From: DASZWJ01 sp963813895
GTDB lineage: Bacteria; Pseudomonadota; Gammaproteobacteria; JAURND01
Length of the DNA: 64,000 nt
Reading direction: 5' to 3'
Assembly: GCA_963813895.1 (NCBI GenBank)
Contig: CAWFAS010000003.1
Coordinates: 496,001-560,000, forward strand
Part shown: positions 55,019 to 63,234 of the stretch, piece after piece
How the letters are laid out: each line of letters opens with the position of its first letter
How positions within the stretch are numbered: position 1 is the stretch's first letter
Program-made: the position numbers and the translations under genes
The notes under the pieces: generated by a model
Databases searched by the model: none
The model's input: the letters and a program-made list of their open reading frames with translations, nothing else
What the model was told of the DNA's origin: nothing

Positions 55019-56452
55019 ATGATTAATAACAAAAAACAGCCGCGCGGCTTATATCTATTATCTTTTTTAGAGATATGGGATAGGTTTGGATATTATGGCA
55101 TTCAGTCGATATTGGTTCTTTTTTTGACTAAAACCATGCTAATGGCTGATGATTCTGCTTATGCTCTGTATGGTATTTATACAGCATTGGCGTTCAGCAC
55201 ACCTTTATTAGGCGGATACATTGCAGACCGTTTTTTGGGGTACCGAAAGGCAGTAGCATATGGATTGACATTGCTAACTATTGGTAATGCCTTATTATTT
55301 ATCGAAGGAGCGCATACTTTTTATATAGGGTTGTCTCTGGTTATCTGTGGCATAGGTCTTTTTAAAGCCAATAATGCCACACTTCTCGGTTCTCTTTATG
55401 AAGCGGGCGATATCAAAAAAGAAAAAGGTTTTACTTTGTTTTATATGGGAATGAATATAGGAGCTACATTAGGTCCTGTTGTTTTTGGATTAGCTGCACT
55501 TTATTTTAACTGGAAATATGGCTTCATGCTAAGCGCTTTGGCTAGCGGCTGCAGTCTTGTTTTGTTTGTATTCTTTCGTCAGCTATACAATTCCATTAAA
55601 CCAAAGACATCTAAAAAATATCCATTACGATTCTGCGTGGCTTTAATTTGTGCTGTCTTGGGTATATCAGGCCTATTCTATTTTCCGGAGGTATTCAAAG
55701 ATATACTCTGGCTCATAGGCATTGTTAGTTTAATTTACTTATTTACAGCTGCGGCAAAACACAGCAAATTTGAAAGAAAATGTATACTGCTGCTGGTTAT
55801 TTTAGATCTGTTTGCAATTTTCTTTTTCGCTTGCCAGATACAGATAGGCAGCTCATTAACACTTTTTATAGATCGCCTGGTGAATAAACAGGTATTTGCC
55901 TGGACTATTCCCACGGCAGCGTTCTCTGCCTTACAACCGATATGTGTTATTATTTCTGCTCCCCTACTGGAACCCATTTGGAATTCTTTGGGACGTTTAT
56001 TACCTATTTATTCAGTTATATTACGAGTATTCTTAGGACTGGCATTAGGCGGTCTTAGCTTTGTTTTATTTGCATTATCCGCCGATAGTACTGCATGGCA
56101 CACTACTATCAATTATCCATTAATTGGTGTAGTGGCAGGGAATTTTGTTTTAGGCGCTGGAGAATTATGCATAGGTCCCATTATTATGGCAGCTGTATCT
56201 CGCTTTGCCCCTGAAAGATTACGAGGGCAGCTAATGGGATTCTGGTTTTTATCAATAGCTTTTGCCAGCTATCTGGGCAGTATACTTGCCCAATTTGCAG
56301 GGACAGCCAACATCAAGTTGACCAACAATAGTACCATTTATTTTCACTCATTCTTAAAAACTAGCCTTGTTACGCTGAGCACCGCATTACTTCTGCTTAT
56401 TTTCCTGGCTGTAGTGCGCCGTTTTCCGCTTGCTCAGATAACATCGAAATAA
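55019..56452 (+). CDS. POT/PTR2-family proton-dependent peptide transporter
   Basis: A major facilitator of the POT family, 477 residues from the ATG at 55019 (AAGGAAG upstream), with about 12-14 transmembrane helices. The proton/substrate motif ExxERFxYY is present as EIWDRFGYYG (Glu to Asp in the fourth place). PLLGGYIADRFLGYRKA and FYMGMNIGATLGPVVFG are PTR signatures. POT proteins import di- and tripeptides. In this locus it could move peptide products or supply, but this is inference. Its 3' end overlaps the convergent TfuA gene by 56 bp. Confidence 0.9.
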   Translation: MINNKKQPRGLYLLSFLEIWDRFGYYGIQSILVLFLTKTMLMADDSAYALYGIYTALAFSTPLLGGYIADRFLGYRKAVAYGLTLLTIGNALLFIEGAHTFYIGLSLVICGIGLFKANNATLLGSLYEAGDIKKEKGFTLFYMGMNIGATLGPVVFGLAALYFNWKYGFMLSALASGCSLVLFVFFRQLYNSIKPKTSKKYPLRFCVALICAVLGISGLFYFPEVFKDILWLIGIVSLIYLFTAAAKHSKFERKCILLLVILDLFAIFFFACQIQIGSSLTLFIDRLVNKQVFAWTIPTAAFSALQPICVIISAPLLEPIWNSLGRLLPIYSVILRVFLGLALGGLSFVLFALSADSTAWHTTINYPLIGVVAGNFVLGAGELCIGPIIMAAVSRFAPERLRGQLMGFWFLSIAFASYLGSILAQFAGTANIKLTNNSTIYFHSFLKTSLVTLSTALLLLIFLAVVRRFPLAQITSK

Positions 56453-58085
56453 AGCGATTTAATTCCGCTTCCCCCTGCTCAAAACCATGATAACTTGCAT
56501 ATTCATGGGTATTAATATTCAATTTACTCCATTCAGTCAAAAAAAGCGTCATTGCTTTTGGCTCTATATATAAGCGTTTTGCTTTTTGATAAAGACCAGT
56601 TAAACGTAAGGCATCTAAAAACCACCAAATATCTTGACTAGATGGATAAGCACCAATGGCGTCAGCATTGTTATTGACCACCAAAAAATCAAATCGTATA
56701 GCTAAATCCATTAATGCTAAGAATGCCTCCAGTGATGAATCATTTTCTTGCAGCCAAGTTTCCATAGCTTGAGTGCTTAATAATTTATGATTAAAACGAA
56801 ATTTATTAGCATAATGTGCGACTTCAATCTGGTCAGGGATCAAGCCAATTTGCGTGGCTTTTAGATCAATTCTATGAAAAAGAGTAGCAATGGTATACAT
56901 AATATTATATTTATCAATATCTGACTGTTTAAATGCGCTACATACGACAGATTTATTTTTTTCAGGAGAATACTGTAAGCCAATGCGTTTTTTGTAGTAG
57001 CTATAATAACCTGATAATTGCATCAGATAGACCAAGTAATCCATGCTACTTTTTTCATTATCGCTATAATTTAAACAATTAAGTCGTGTGATAAATTGCT
57101 TTAGATCTTTATCAAAACAATCATTTTCCATTTGCCAGCTTTGCTGTGTGACAATATCTCCCAAACCAAATATACCCTCTGATTGATTTCTTTCTCTTTG
57201 AGCAATATTGTAGGTTATCGTCAATAGGTAGGCCAAACGTTGTGTAAGTAGGTAATTTTTTCCAAATAATCGCGCAATCAAAGCGACTTTTTCTTGAATA
57301 GGCAACCAATCCTTATAAACGATAAAAGGCTGGCACTGCATTGATCGTTGTAGAGTACGAAAATAAATAGTGCGCTCAAGATGGGGTTTATTTTGAGATG
57401 GAACAACAGCAGTATTTGAATTTCTGATTAACTCCAATAATTCGGCTGCATCCAAAGCTTTTTGATCTATGTAACCTCCCTGAGCTAGCCAGGTTATTAA
57501 GCGTTTAATCTCTTCTTCCTTGAATTTATCAATGTTGCTTAAACAAATTTCTTTCAATGTACGTCGTTGATAAAATGTTTGTTTGGTTAGGTAAATTAAG
57601 GTATCTACTGTTTCCTGATTGACAATAGACTGAGCAAGTGCCGACTCCAGTGTCGCTCGTATATTTACCATAGGGTCTGTAATAACTTGGTAACCTGTAG
57701 CTTCAGTACCATGTAATATAGCCACTTCATCATCATCCGTAAGCTTGCCTGACGCATAATCATAAAAAACTTTTCCAACTCCCCGCATACCATAGCGCTC
57801 TAATTCCGCAGCTCTTAATGCACCCATGCTGGAAGCACCGAATACTTTAATACCTTGTTCCAACGCATATAATATTTCTTTATGCCAGACCGCTGCTGTT
57901 TTTTCAAACACGCCATCAATAATTAAGATGACCTCCGGTTTTAATCGCATGACACGCAAAATATCGCCACATTTTACTGGGGGCAAATAAAACGCTTCAG
58001 GCAATATCTCTTGAGCTTTAGTTAATGGTAACGATGGGCCTAGGAAGACGAATATATTGCAGCTAGGAGGATTTTTAGTATTCAC
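56397..58085 (-). CDS. TfuA-like protein with a long C-terminal extension
   Basis: TfuA proteins work with YcaO enzymes in thioamide formation and are thought to recruit or hydrolyse the sulfur donor. Residues about 10-135 are the TfuA domain: IFVFLGPSLPLTKAQEILP, YLPPVKCGDILR, ILIIDGVFE, VWHKEILYALEQGIKVFGAS, SMGALRAAELERYGMRGVGK and DDDEVAILHG. The remaining ~425 residues are helical, of no recognised family, and longer than in the shorter TfuA proteins I know. The GTG start overlaps the YcaO stop by 4 bp (GTGA), so the two are translationally coupled. Confidence 0.88.
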   Translation of the reverse strand: MNTKNPPSCNIFVFLGPSLPLTKAQEILPEAFYLPPVKCGDILRVMRLKPEVILIIDGVFEKTAAVWHKEILYALEQGIKVFGASSMGALRAAELERYGMRGVGKVFYDYASGKLTDDDEVAILHGTEATGYQVITDPMVNIRATLESALAQSIVNQETVDTLIYLTKQTFYQRRTLKEICLSNIDKFKEEEIKRLITWLAQGGYIDQKALDAAELLELIRNSNTAVVPSQNKPHLERTIYFRTLQRSMQCQPFIVYKDWLPIQEKVALIARLFGKNYLLTQRLAYLLTITYNIAQRERNQSEGIFGLGDIVTQQSWQMENDCFDKDLKQFITRLNCLNYSDNEKSSMDYLVYLMQLSGYYSYYKKRIGLQYSPEKNKSVVCSAFKQSDIDKYNIMYTIATLFHRIDLKATQIGLIPDQIEVAHYANKFRFNHKLLSTQAMETWLQENDSSLEAFLALMDLAIRFDFLVVNNNADAIGAYPSSQDIWWFLDALRLTGLYQKAKRLYIEPKAMTLFLTEWSKLNINTHEYASYHGFEQGEAELNRFISMLSEQAENGALQPGK

Positions 58086-59254
58086 ATTCTGGCCCCATTG
58101 AACTTTAAACCTGGAACCAATACTTGCACTACGGGGATGCCAATCTCCTTTTTAGTATGATTTACTAGCAACACATGTCGATAGTCCTTCCTATAGAGTA
58201 AGACGATTATTTGTTTTATATTTTCAGCAAAAGAAGATTGATATTCTGGCTGCACCCCTTTTGCATAGTCATGCATGCCATCTTTGAGCCAGTCTTCCTC
58301 CAATAGTTGATTAAGCATTCTTTGCCGCTGATAGTATTCAGGGAATACATCATCCCGGTTGCCGCTGATTAATGTTAATCTTGCCTGTGCTGCTTCGGTT
58401 AATGCCCGAGACAAGGCAACTTCTTTTGATAAATGAGCCCCAGTTCCTGTGAATAATCCCAAACTTCTAAATAAATTGATGTCGTAGATTGCACAATGAA
58501 ATGCTGGAATTCCCAAGGGCGAAGCAATGTCCCAAATTTTTACCCGTAACCCCGCCAGATGCAAGTGCGTCAATAACTGAATGTTACTGTCCTGAATACT
58601 CGCCTGCGATAGTAGTTTTTTATTCTTGATTTCCTGATCCAGTTGTTGCCATTGATAAAGCGAATCACGCTCTATCAATTCATATAATGCATGACAGATC
58701 GCTTCTTCATGGGTATTGCCTGCCGCCAAACCGTTCGTACTGACAGATAAAAAACTATATTCAGGGTGAGGTTGGGTAGAGTCTAAACAGGTAAGAATAT
58801 GAGGAATATAAAAATTAGTATTGGTAGGTAAATCTAAAGCAGACACCCATCCCAACTCCAGAGTATCTAATTTTTTCTGAGTAAATTGAGTCCTATTAAA
58901 AAAATCAGGATTTATCAGCTTGTGAATATTGCAAAGTGCAGCATAGGAGCCAGCAAGCGCAGGGCCGAGTGCATTTTCCATATGATAGGCTTCTAGTGCC
59001 TCCATAATTGCAGAAATTTCTGCTAACTGTTGGGACAAGCCTTTGCCTTGTGATACTGAAAGATGCTTCGCATTGGGGCGTATGCAGGTAGCAACAGCGA
59101 TACCGACGGAATCGAGTCCTGTAATATTGGCTACTCGAGTAATACCCACATTGGGCAAAATTGGCTTTAATCGTTGTAGAGTCTTATCAGTGAAATCGGC
59201 ACGAATTGTACCTTGCAGAGGATAATAATTGTCCAAGCACACCACATTAACCAC
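58082..59254 (-). CDS. YcaO-domain ATP-dependent peptide backbone-modifying enzyme
   Basis: YcaO enzymes phosphorylate an amide oxygen so that a nucleophile (Cys/Ser/Thr side chain or sulfide) can add. The ATP/Mg motifs are present: SQGKG at 68-72, the Glu series E79/E85/E88 in AEISAIMEALEAYHMEN, E192/E195 in GNTHEEAICHALYELIERD, and E287/Q290/R292 in RALTEAAQARL. The protein has 390 residues and ends VQVLVPGLKFNGARM, without the Pro-rich C-terminus of azoline cyclodehydratases. No E1-like/ocin-ThiF partner or SagB oxidase is adjacent. TfuA next door points to thioamidation. It overlaps the carrier gene by 8 bp. Confidence 0.93.
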   Translation of the reverse strand: MVNVVCLDNYYPLQGTIRADFTDKTLQRLKPILPNVGITRVANITGLDSVGIAVATCIRPNAKHLSVSQGKGLSQQLAEISAIMEALEAYHMENALGPALAGSYAALCNIHKLINPDFFNRTQFTQKKLDTLELGWVSALDLPTNTNFYIPHILTCLDSTQPHPEYSFLSVSTNGLAAGNTHEEAICHALYELIERDSLYQWQQLDQEIKNKKLLSQASIQDSNIQLLTHLHLAGLRVKIWDIASPLGIPAFHCAIYDINLFRSLGLFTGTGAHLSKEVALSRALTEAAQARLTLISGNRDDVFPEYYQRQRMLNQLLEEDWLKDGMHDYAKGVQPEYQSSFAENIKQIIVLLYRKDYRHVLLVNHTKKEIGIPVVQVLVPGLKFNGARM

Positions 59255-59519
59255 CCACCAGGGGTAAAAACAAGGTTATAACATCATCGCTTTCGAGAAA
59301 AAGTTCTTGTTGGGATGAAGGATGTATTTGCTTGCCATTTAAATAGATGCTTATAAAAGGGCGTATATTGTGCTTGTCATCAAAAAGATACTGCTCTATT
59401 TCAGGAAAATCCTTAATTAAAGCAGCTCTAACATCTTTTAAGTGATCACAATTAACAATAATCTTAGATTGATGGTTAGTAAACTTAGTTAATACATCTG
59501 GTATAAGAATTGTCGGCAT
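59247..59519 (-). CDS. CysO/MoaD/ThiS-like sulfur carrier protein with C-terminal Gly-Gly
   Basis: This 90-residue beta-grasp ubiquitin-like protein ends LFLPLVGG, so Gly90 is free for adenylation and thiocarboxylation. The layout (MPTILIPDVLTKFTNHQSK at the start, then RPFISIYLNGKQI and ESDDVITLFLPLVGG) most resembles CysO of mycobacteria, with the longer loop between helix and third strand. CysO-type carriers are charged by MoeZ-type E1-rhodanese proteins, and one is encoded divergently at 61882. It overlaps ycaO, so it is made with the enzyme. Its probable role is the sulfur donor for TfuA/YcaO. Confidence 0.88.
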   Translation of the reverse strand: MPTILIPDVLTKFTNHQSKIIVNCDHLKDVRAALIKDFPEIEQYLFDDKHNIRPFISIYLNGKQIHPSSQQELFLESDDVITLFLPLVGG

Positions 59520-59631
59520 AAGTGAGGCAATATTCTGTTGATAAACCTAAAATTAAATCAGGTCTAACAATTGGAACTAAGCGGGCGATACCGAGTAATT
59601 TGTTAAAAAAATCCTTTGATGACCTTGTCAT
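59485..59631 (-). CDS. Possible 48-residue peptide overlapping the carrier gene
   Basis: An ATG at 59631 opens a frame ending at 59485 inside the carrier gene. The peptide begins MTRSSKDFFNKLLGIARL and ends ILGLSTEYCLTYADNSYTRC plus Ile-Asn. The last 18 residues are rich in Ser, Thr, Tyr and hold two Cys, which would suit a modified core after a helical, basic leader. No clear ribosome site is seen. The end overlaps the carrier start by 35 bp. It may be chance; otherwise it is a precursor candidate. Confidence 0.35.
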   Translation of the reverse strand: MTRSSKDFFNKLLGIARLVPIVRPDLILGLSTEYCLTYADNSYTRCIN

Positions 59632-59678
59632 TTCACAAGATGGCTGCCTTGCCGAACAAAAACTCGTTACAAGCCAAC

Positions 59679-59828
59679 TTAATTTAATAAGCTAATACCT
59701 GATTCGCATTCTACATTCGAAAATAGTGGCCCTGAGAGACCTAACAAACTTTCATAAAAAATCATTATTTGCACGTTATCAAGTTCTTGAGCAGAAATAC
59801 CGCTCTTTGGTTCAAAGTCATTAATCAT
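59679..59828 (-). CDS. Possible short peptide upstream of the carrier gene
   Basis: 49 residues from the ATG at 59828 (GGGATTAACC upstream), or 68 from a GTG at 59885 with AGGG upstream. Acidic leader-like part (INDFEPKSGISAQELDNVQI), then IFYESLLGLSGPLFSNVECE and SGISLLN. The segment ISAQELDNV... followed by a Gly/Ser/Cys-containing tail is the type of layout seen in RiPP precursors. It lies 32 bp after the 443-residue gene (from the GTG) and in the same direction as ycaO. No homologue is recognised. Confidence 0.5.
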   Translation of the reverse strand: MINDFEPKSGISAQELDNVQIMIFYESLLGLSGPLFSNVECESGISLLN

Positions 59829-59917
59829 GGTTAATCCCGGATAATTTATATTATTTAGTGAAACACTAAACGTTTTAGTTCTCACAACCCTGAGAGTAAA
59901 TTAATCCTTTGATCTTA

Positions 59918-61249
59918 TTATACATCAGATTTTCTTGAGATTCGAATACAACCTCTTAAAAATGGACTCGATGCGCAGAATGACTTCTCAGGATATTTCT
60001 TTAATTCAGAGACTAGCATGGAATCACCCATTGTGATTTCAGAAGAATTTAATATCAGTTCTCTGCTATCCATTTCAGAATGAAAATAAGAATAATCAAT
60101 ATTTTTTGCCCATTTATAAATAGGAGTATTTACCAATTTTAACTTGTCCTCCAATAAATAAGTAGATATTCCATTCATTACATGTTTGATTTCTCGTAAG
60201 TCTTCGAGCTTACTAGTGATTTTTTTTGATTTTGGTGAAAATACTACCAAGGTCGGTACTGCTAGAGAGTAATAGCAGGGTCTTTGGGGATCTTCTGCAG
60301 AAAAGTATCCAGGATGTAACATCGTGGGAGAGTATTTTAAGCTATAGATATTATTAAAAACAGTTTGTAGTGCTCTGATAGGACCTGCACTCTCGTCGTG
60401 GGCCACTATAAAAGCTGGGTAAGTACCAGTTCCAATAGAATATAAATGCTTTACAGTGTCAGTAAGATATGGATTAGGTTTCAGATTTTTGGCTTCTAAC
60501 GCGCAGGAAAAAGCAAAATCAAGCACGACCTGATTACGTAAATATGCGGTTTCGTGCCAAGCAGTTTCCATAAGATAGGATCGAAGAAGTCGCCATTTGG
60601 GGTCTTTCTGATTTTCTAACCATTTGCCTGAAAAAAATAAAACTTCTACTGACCACGGTTCAGGGAAAGTAGCGCATTGTGCCAATTCCTTAAAGACTTC
60701 CCATTCATCAAGAAAATCTTTGGGCACAGAAGAAAATAGGTTGAATTCACGTTTTAGCTTTTTGTAATAGGTGACATCCGAAATTTTAGGTAGCATTATA
60801 AGTGAACGTGCGCCAGCGGTAATGCTCCAGATATGGCCGAGATGCGCCGACTGCATAATTTCTAATACAGTCCAAAGTGCAAAGATTTTGCCAGTTCGCA
60901 TTAAACTGAATGGCACTACACGCCTGCCTTCCAACAAAAATAGTTCAATTGAATTATTAAGTACTACTCCCATTGGCATAGTCTGCGCATAGGTTAATGA
61001 TTCTCTTATTTCAGGGTCAAGGTCAGGATTATCAATGGATAATAATTGCTGATTATCTGTGGGGAGATGAAGCACACCCTTATCTAAAATGGTAGCCCCA
61101 AAGGGATAGCGAGCCTTAATTAAAAGGAAATCATTTCCCGGATCAATTTTATCTATTTCGTTAGCAAGCTGGGGATTAGCCTTAACTACATCGTCTCTTG
61201 CCTGCTTCCAGGTCAATTTTTCAATTGCAGGTCTATTGTCTTTCCCCAT
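59918..61249 (-). CDS. 443-residue protein of unknown family in the YcaO operon
   Basis: I recognise no domain. The product is predicted soluble, alpha/beta, without signal peptide or transmembrane helix. Notable segments are FGATILDKGVLHLPTDN, LNNSIELFLLEGRRVVPFSL, SITAGARSLIMLPK, HETAYLRNQVVLDFAFSCAL and SIGTGTYPAFIVAHDESAGP. There are no HExxH, P-loop or radical-SAM cysteine motifs. It is the first gene of the minus-strand operon that continues through the short peptide, the carrier, ycaO and tfuA. It might be the modification target, a partner protein or a second enzyme. Confidence 0.75.
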   Translation of the reverse strand: MGKDNRPAIEKLTWKQARDDVVKANPQLANEIDKIDPGNDFLLIKARYPFGATILDKGVLHLPTDNQQLLSIDNPDLDPEIRESLTYAQTMPMGVVLNNSIELFLLEGRRVVPFSLMRTGKIFALWTVLEIMQSAHLGHIWSITAGARSLIMLPKISDVTYYKKLKREFNLFSSVPKDFLDEWEVFKELAQCATFPEPWSVEVLFFSGKWLENQKDPKWRLLRSYLMETAWHETAYLRNQVVLDFAFSCALEAKNLKPNPYLTDTVKHLYSIGTGTYPAFIVAHDESAGPIRALQTVFNNIYSLKYSPTMLHPGYFSAEDPQRPCYYSLAVPTLVVFSPKSKKITSKLEDLREIKHVMNGISTYLLEDKLKLVNTPIYKWAKNIDYSYFHSEMDSRELILNSSEITMGDSMLVSELKKYPEKSFCASSPFLRGCIRISRKSDV

Positions 61250-61614
61250 AATAATTTTCCCTTTGATGAATGAACATTTTGTTTCATCGTAATATGTATT
61301 TTAAACCGATTTCCTTTTTGCACCTGGTCTAGCATACACATTTCCAATAATTAAATTACCAGTTTTATGCAAACATTAGTTCTTATTGCTGATAATACGA
61401 TTAAGTATAGTAGATGGGAATTACTAAGTGAGCCACATCAGGGGATTACCGAGGTTTTTAATCTCTTTAACCATAAATCTTAAACTTATTGGATATACCC
61501 AAATTCTTTCCATCATGATTTTTAAGTTGATTATTTTCAAAAAAAGATCGTAAGCCACCAATATTCACTTTGCTTTCATTGTACTAATCATAGCAACATA
61601 AACTGGAGGTTTCC
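61250..61614. other. Divergent control region of the YcaO locus
   Basis: This AT-rich gap separates the minus-strand operon from the plus-strand E1 operon and should hold promoters for both. A 38-residue plus-strand ORF (61367-61483, beginning MQTLVLIADNTIKYSRWELL) has no ribosome site. No strong palindrome stands out. Confidence 0.45.
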
Positions 61615-61644
61615 ATGAGTAACTTCATCGTACCTGATCGCTAG
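61615..61644 (+). CDS. Possible nine-codon leader peptide
   Basis: ATG at 61615 with a strong ribosome site (CTGGAGGTTTCC) encodes MSNFIVPDR and stops. Such a good initiation signal for so short an ORF suggests a translated leader, or the 5' stump of a longer peptide gene that has lost its frame: the next ORF starts 25 bp further in another frame. Confidence 0.4.
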   Translation: MSNFIVPDR

Positions 61645-61669
61645 TTTTGCTTGAAAGATTGGCCAGAAA

Positions 61670-61885
61670 ATGGCACAGGAATGCGGGTGCTATGCTTGCT
61701 ATAGACTTTCAGATAATTTCTTTGGAACTCCCCATCTTGAAAAAATGGGGAGCGAGGATTTTTTCAAAAATCATTATCTGAAAAACCAGTTGGGCAAAAA
61801 ATATCAAAAAAACTCCAAAGAATGTACAATTAAAAATTCTTATGCCTATTTTGAGAAAAACCATTCTTTTGATATTTATTTATGA
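61670..61885 (+). CDS. Cys-rich small ORF coupled to the E1 gene
   Basis: 71 residues. The N-terminus has a dense Cys cluster (AQECGCYACYRLSDN), the middle is basic, and a third region reads SKECTIKNSYAYFEKNHSFD. The stop overlaps the E1 start as ATGA, so it would be translationally coupled. The ribosome site at its own ATG is poor, and the frame upstream is closed 18 bp before it. It could be a precursor, a metal- or sulfur-handling peptide, or a decayed gene. Confidence 0.45.
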   Translation: MAQECGCYACYRLSDNFFGTPHLEKMGSEDFFKNHYLKNQLGKKYQKNSKECTIKNSYAYFEKNHSFDIYL

Positions 61886-63000
61886 AGCTAACCCCAACTG
61901 AAATTCTACGCTATTCGCGCCATTTCCCGATCATTAATCAGACTGGCCAAGAGCAACTAAAAAACGCAGCTGTGCTATGTGTGGGCGCGGGTGGTTTAGG
62001 TTCTCCTGCTCTGTTATATCTGGCAGCAGCAGGTATAGGAAAACTCGGGATCATAGATCATGATCGCGTAGAAATCAGCAACCTACAACGACAGATATTA
62101 TTTACCAATGCTGATATCGGGCAGCTCAAAGTTGATTGCGCGCGACAACACCTTGTTGCACAAAATCCCGATATCGAGATCAAAACTTATCCGCTGCGCT
62201 TGATTAGCAGCAATGCGCAACAGCTAGTTGCTAATTACGATATCGTACTGGATGGCAGCGATAACTATGAAACACGCTATCTGATTAACGATGTGTGTCA
62301 CAGTGCCGGTAAACCAATGGTCTCCGCGAGTATTTTTCAGTTTCAAGGTCAAATCAGTGTCTTCAATGTCGATGATGGTCCGTGTTATCGCTGCTTATAT
62401 CGCGCTCCACCGCCCGCTGAGTTAATGCCGGATTGCGCTGCCGGCGGTGTATTAGGAGTGTTACCTGGCATTATGGGCACAATCCAGGCAACAGAAACCA
62501 TTAAACTAATCCTCAAAAAGGGGCAATCCTTGGGTGGGCGCTTATTGATCTTTGATGCTCTCTGCATGAGTTTTAATGAGTATACTATTCATTCTGATCC
62601 GCAGTGTCCGCTTTGCCAGTATAGCCAGCTATCTGATGATCTATTCACTCAACCTTCGCGGGAATGTAATTCTGATGGAACGGTACCTGAAATCCAGCCT
62701 TCAGAGTTGGCCAGTTGGTTACGGGATTCAGCAGCATCAGTGCAACTATTGGATGTACGTGAACCCTATGAGCGCGCAATTTGTCACATTGGTGGAGCAT
62801 TTCTACCACTTTCCCAATACAATCCTTCCCACTTAAAACTTAATAAGCAAATACCAACTGTTGTTTATTGCAAGCATGGTAATCGGAGTCAAATAGCCGC
62901 CAAATTGTTGCAGGCAGAAGGTTACCAACGGGTTTTCACTCTAAAAGGTGGAATTATAGCTTGGGCGGAACAGATTGACTCATCCATTGTAATATATTGA
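61882..63000 (+). CDS. MoeB/MoeZ-like E1 adenylyltransferase fused to rhodanese
   Basis: This enzyme adenylates the C-terminal Gly of a ubiquitin-like carrier and then thiolates it. Of 372 residues, 1-250 form the E1 domain: nucleotide motif GAGGLGSP at 35-42, DGSDN at 124-128, zinc cysteines C168/C171 and C242/C245, and Cys185 in MPDCAAGG. Residues 265-372 form a rhodanese with active-site Cys330 in VVYCKHGNRSQ. This is the layout of MoeZ/MOCS3, the partner of CysO-like carriers. No moa or thi gene is nearby, while a Gly-Gly carrier is 2.4 kb away on the other strand, so a dedicated role is likely. Confidence 0.93.
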   Translation: MKLTPTEILRYSRHFPIINQTGQEQLKNAAVLCVGAGGLGSPALLYLAAAGIGKLGIIDHDRVEISNLQRQILFTNADIGQLKVDCARQHLVAQNPDIEIKTYPLRLISSNAQQLVANYDIVLDGSDNYETRYLINDVCHSAGKPMVSASIFQFQGQISVFNVDDGPCYRCLYRAPPPAELMPDCAAGGVLGVLPGIMGTIQATETIKLILKKGQSLGGRLLIFDALCMSFNEYTIHSDPQCPLCQYSQLSDDLFTQPSRECNSDGTVPEIQPSELASWLRDSAASVQLLDVREPYERAICHIGGAFLPLSQYNPSHLKLNKQIPTVVYCKHGNRSQIAAKLLQAEGYQRVFTLKGGIIAWAEQIDSSIVIY

Positions 63001-63234
63001 GGATTGTAGTTGTCTTGGATATTTTCAATATGCTGTTCAAATATTTGGAGGCTGAGTCTTCTTTCTTGACAGGATAAAAGTGCCTATAAAAATGGAGCAA
63101 GATCACCATTAGGGAAATTATTTTTAAAATAAGATTCCTTAGAATCTAAAAAAAATGTGAATTGCATGGGGAAGAGCTTTTTGACAATATTATACTTGAT
63201 ATCTTAATTGGATTAAATTTTGGCCGGAAATGCT

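Noticed and set aside
61367..61483. 38-residue plus-strand ORF in the divergent control region
   Set aside because: No ribosome site and no conserved feature; kept only as a remark under the spacer.
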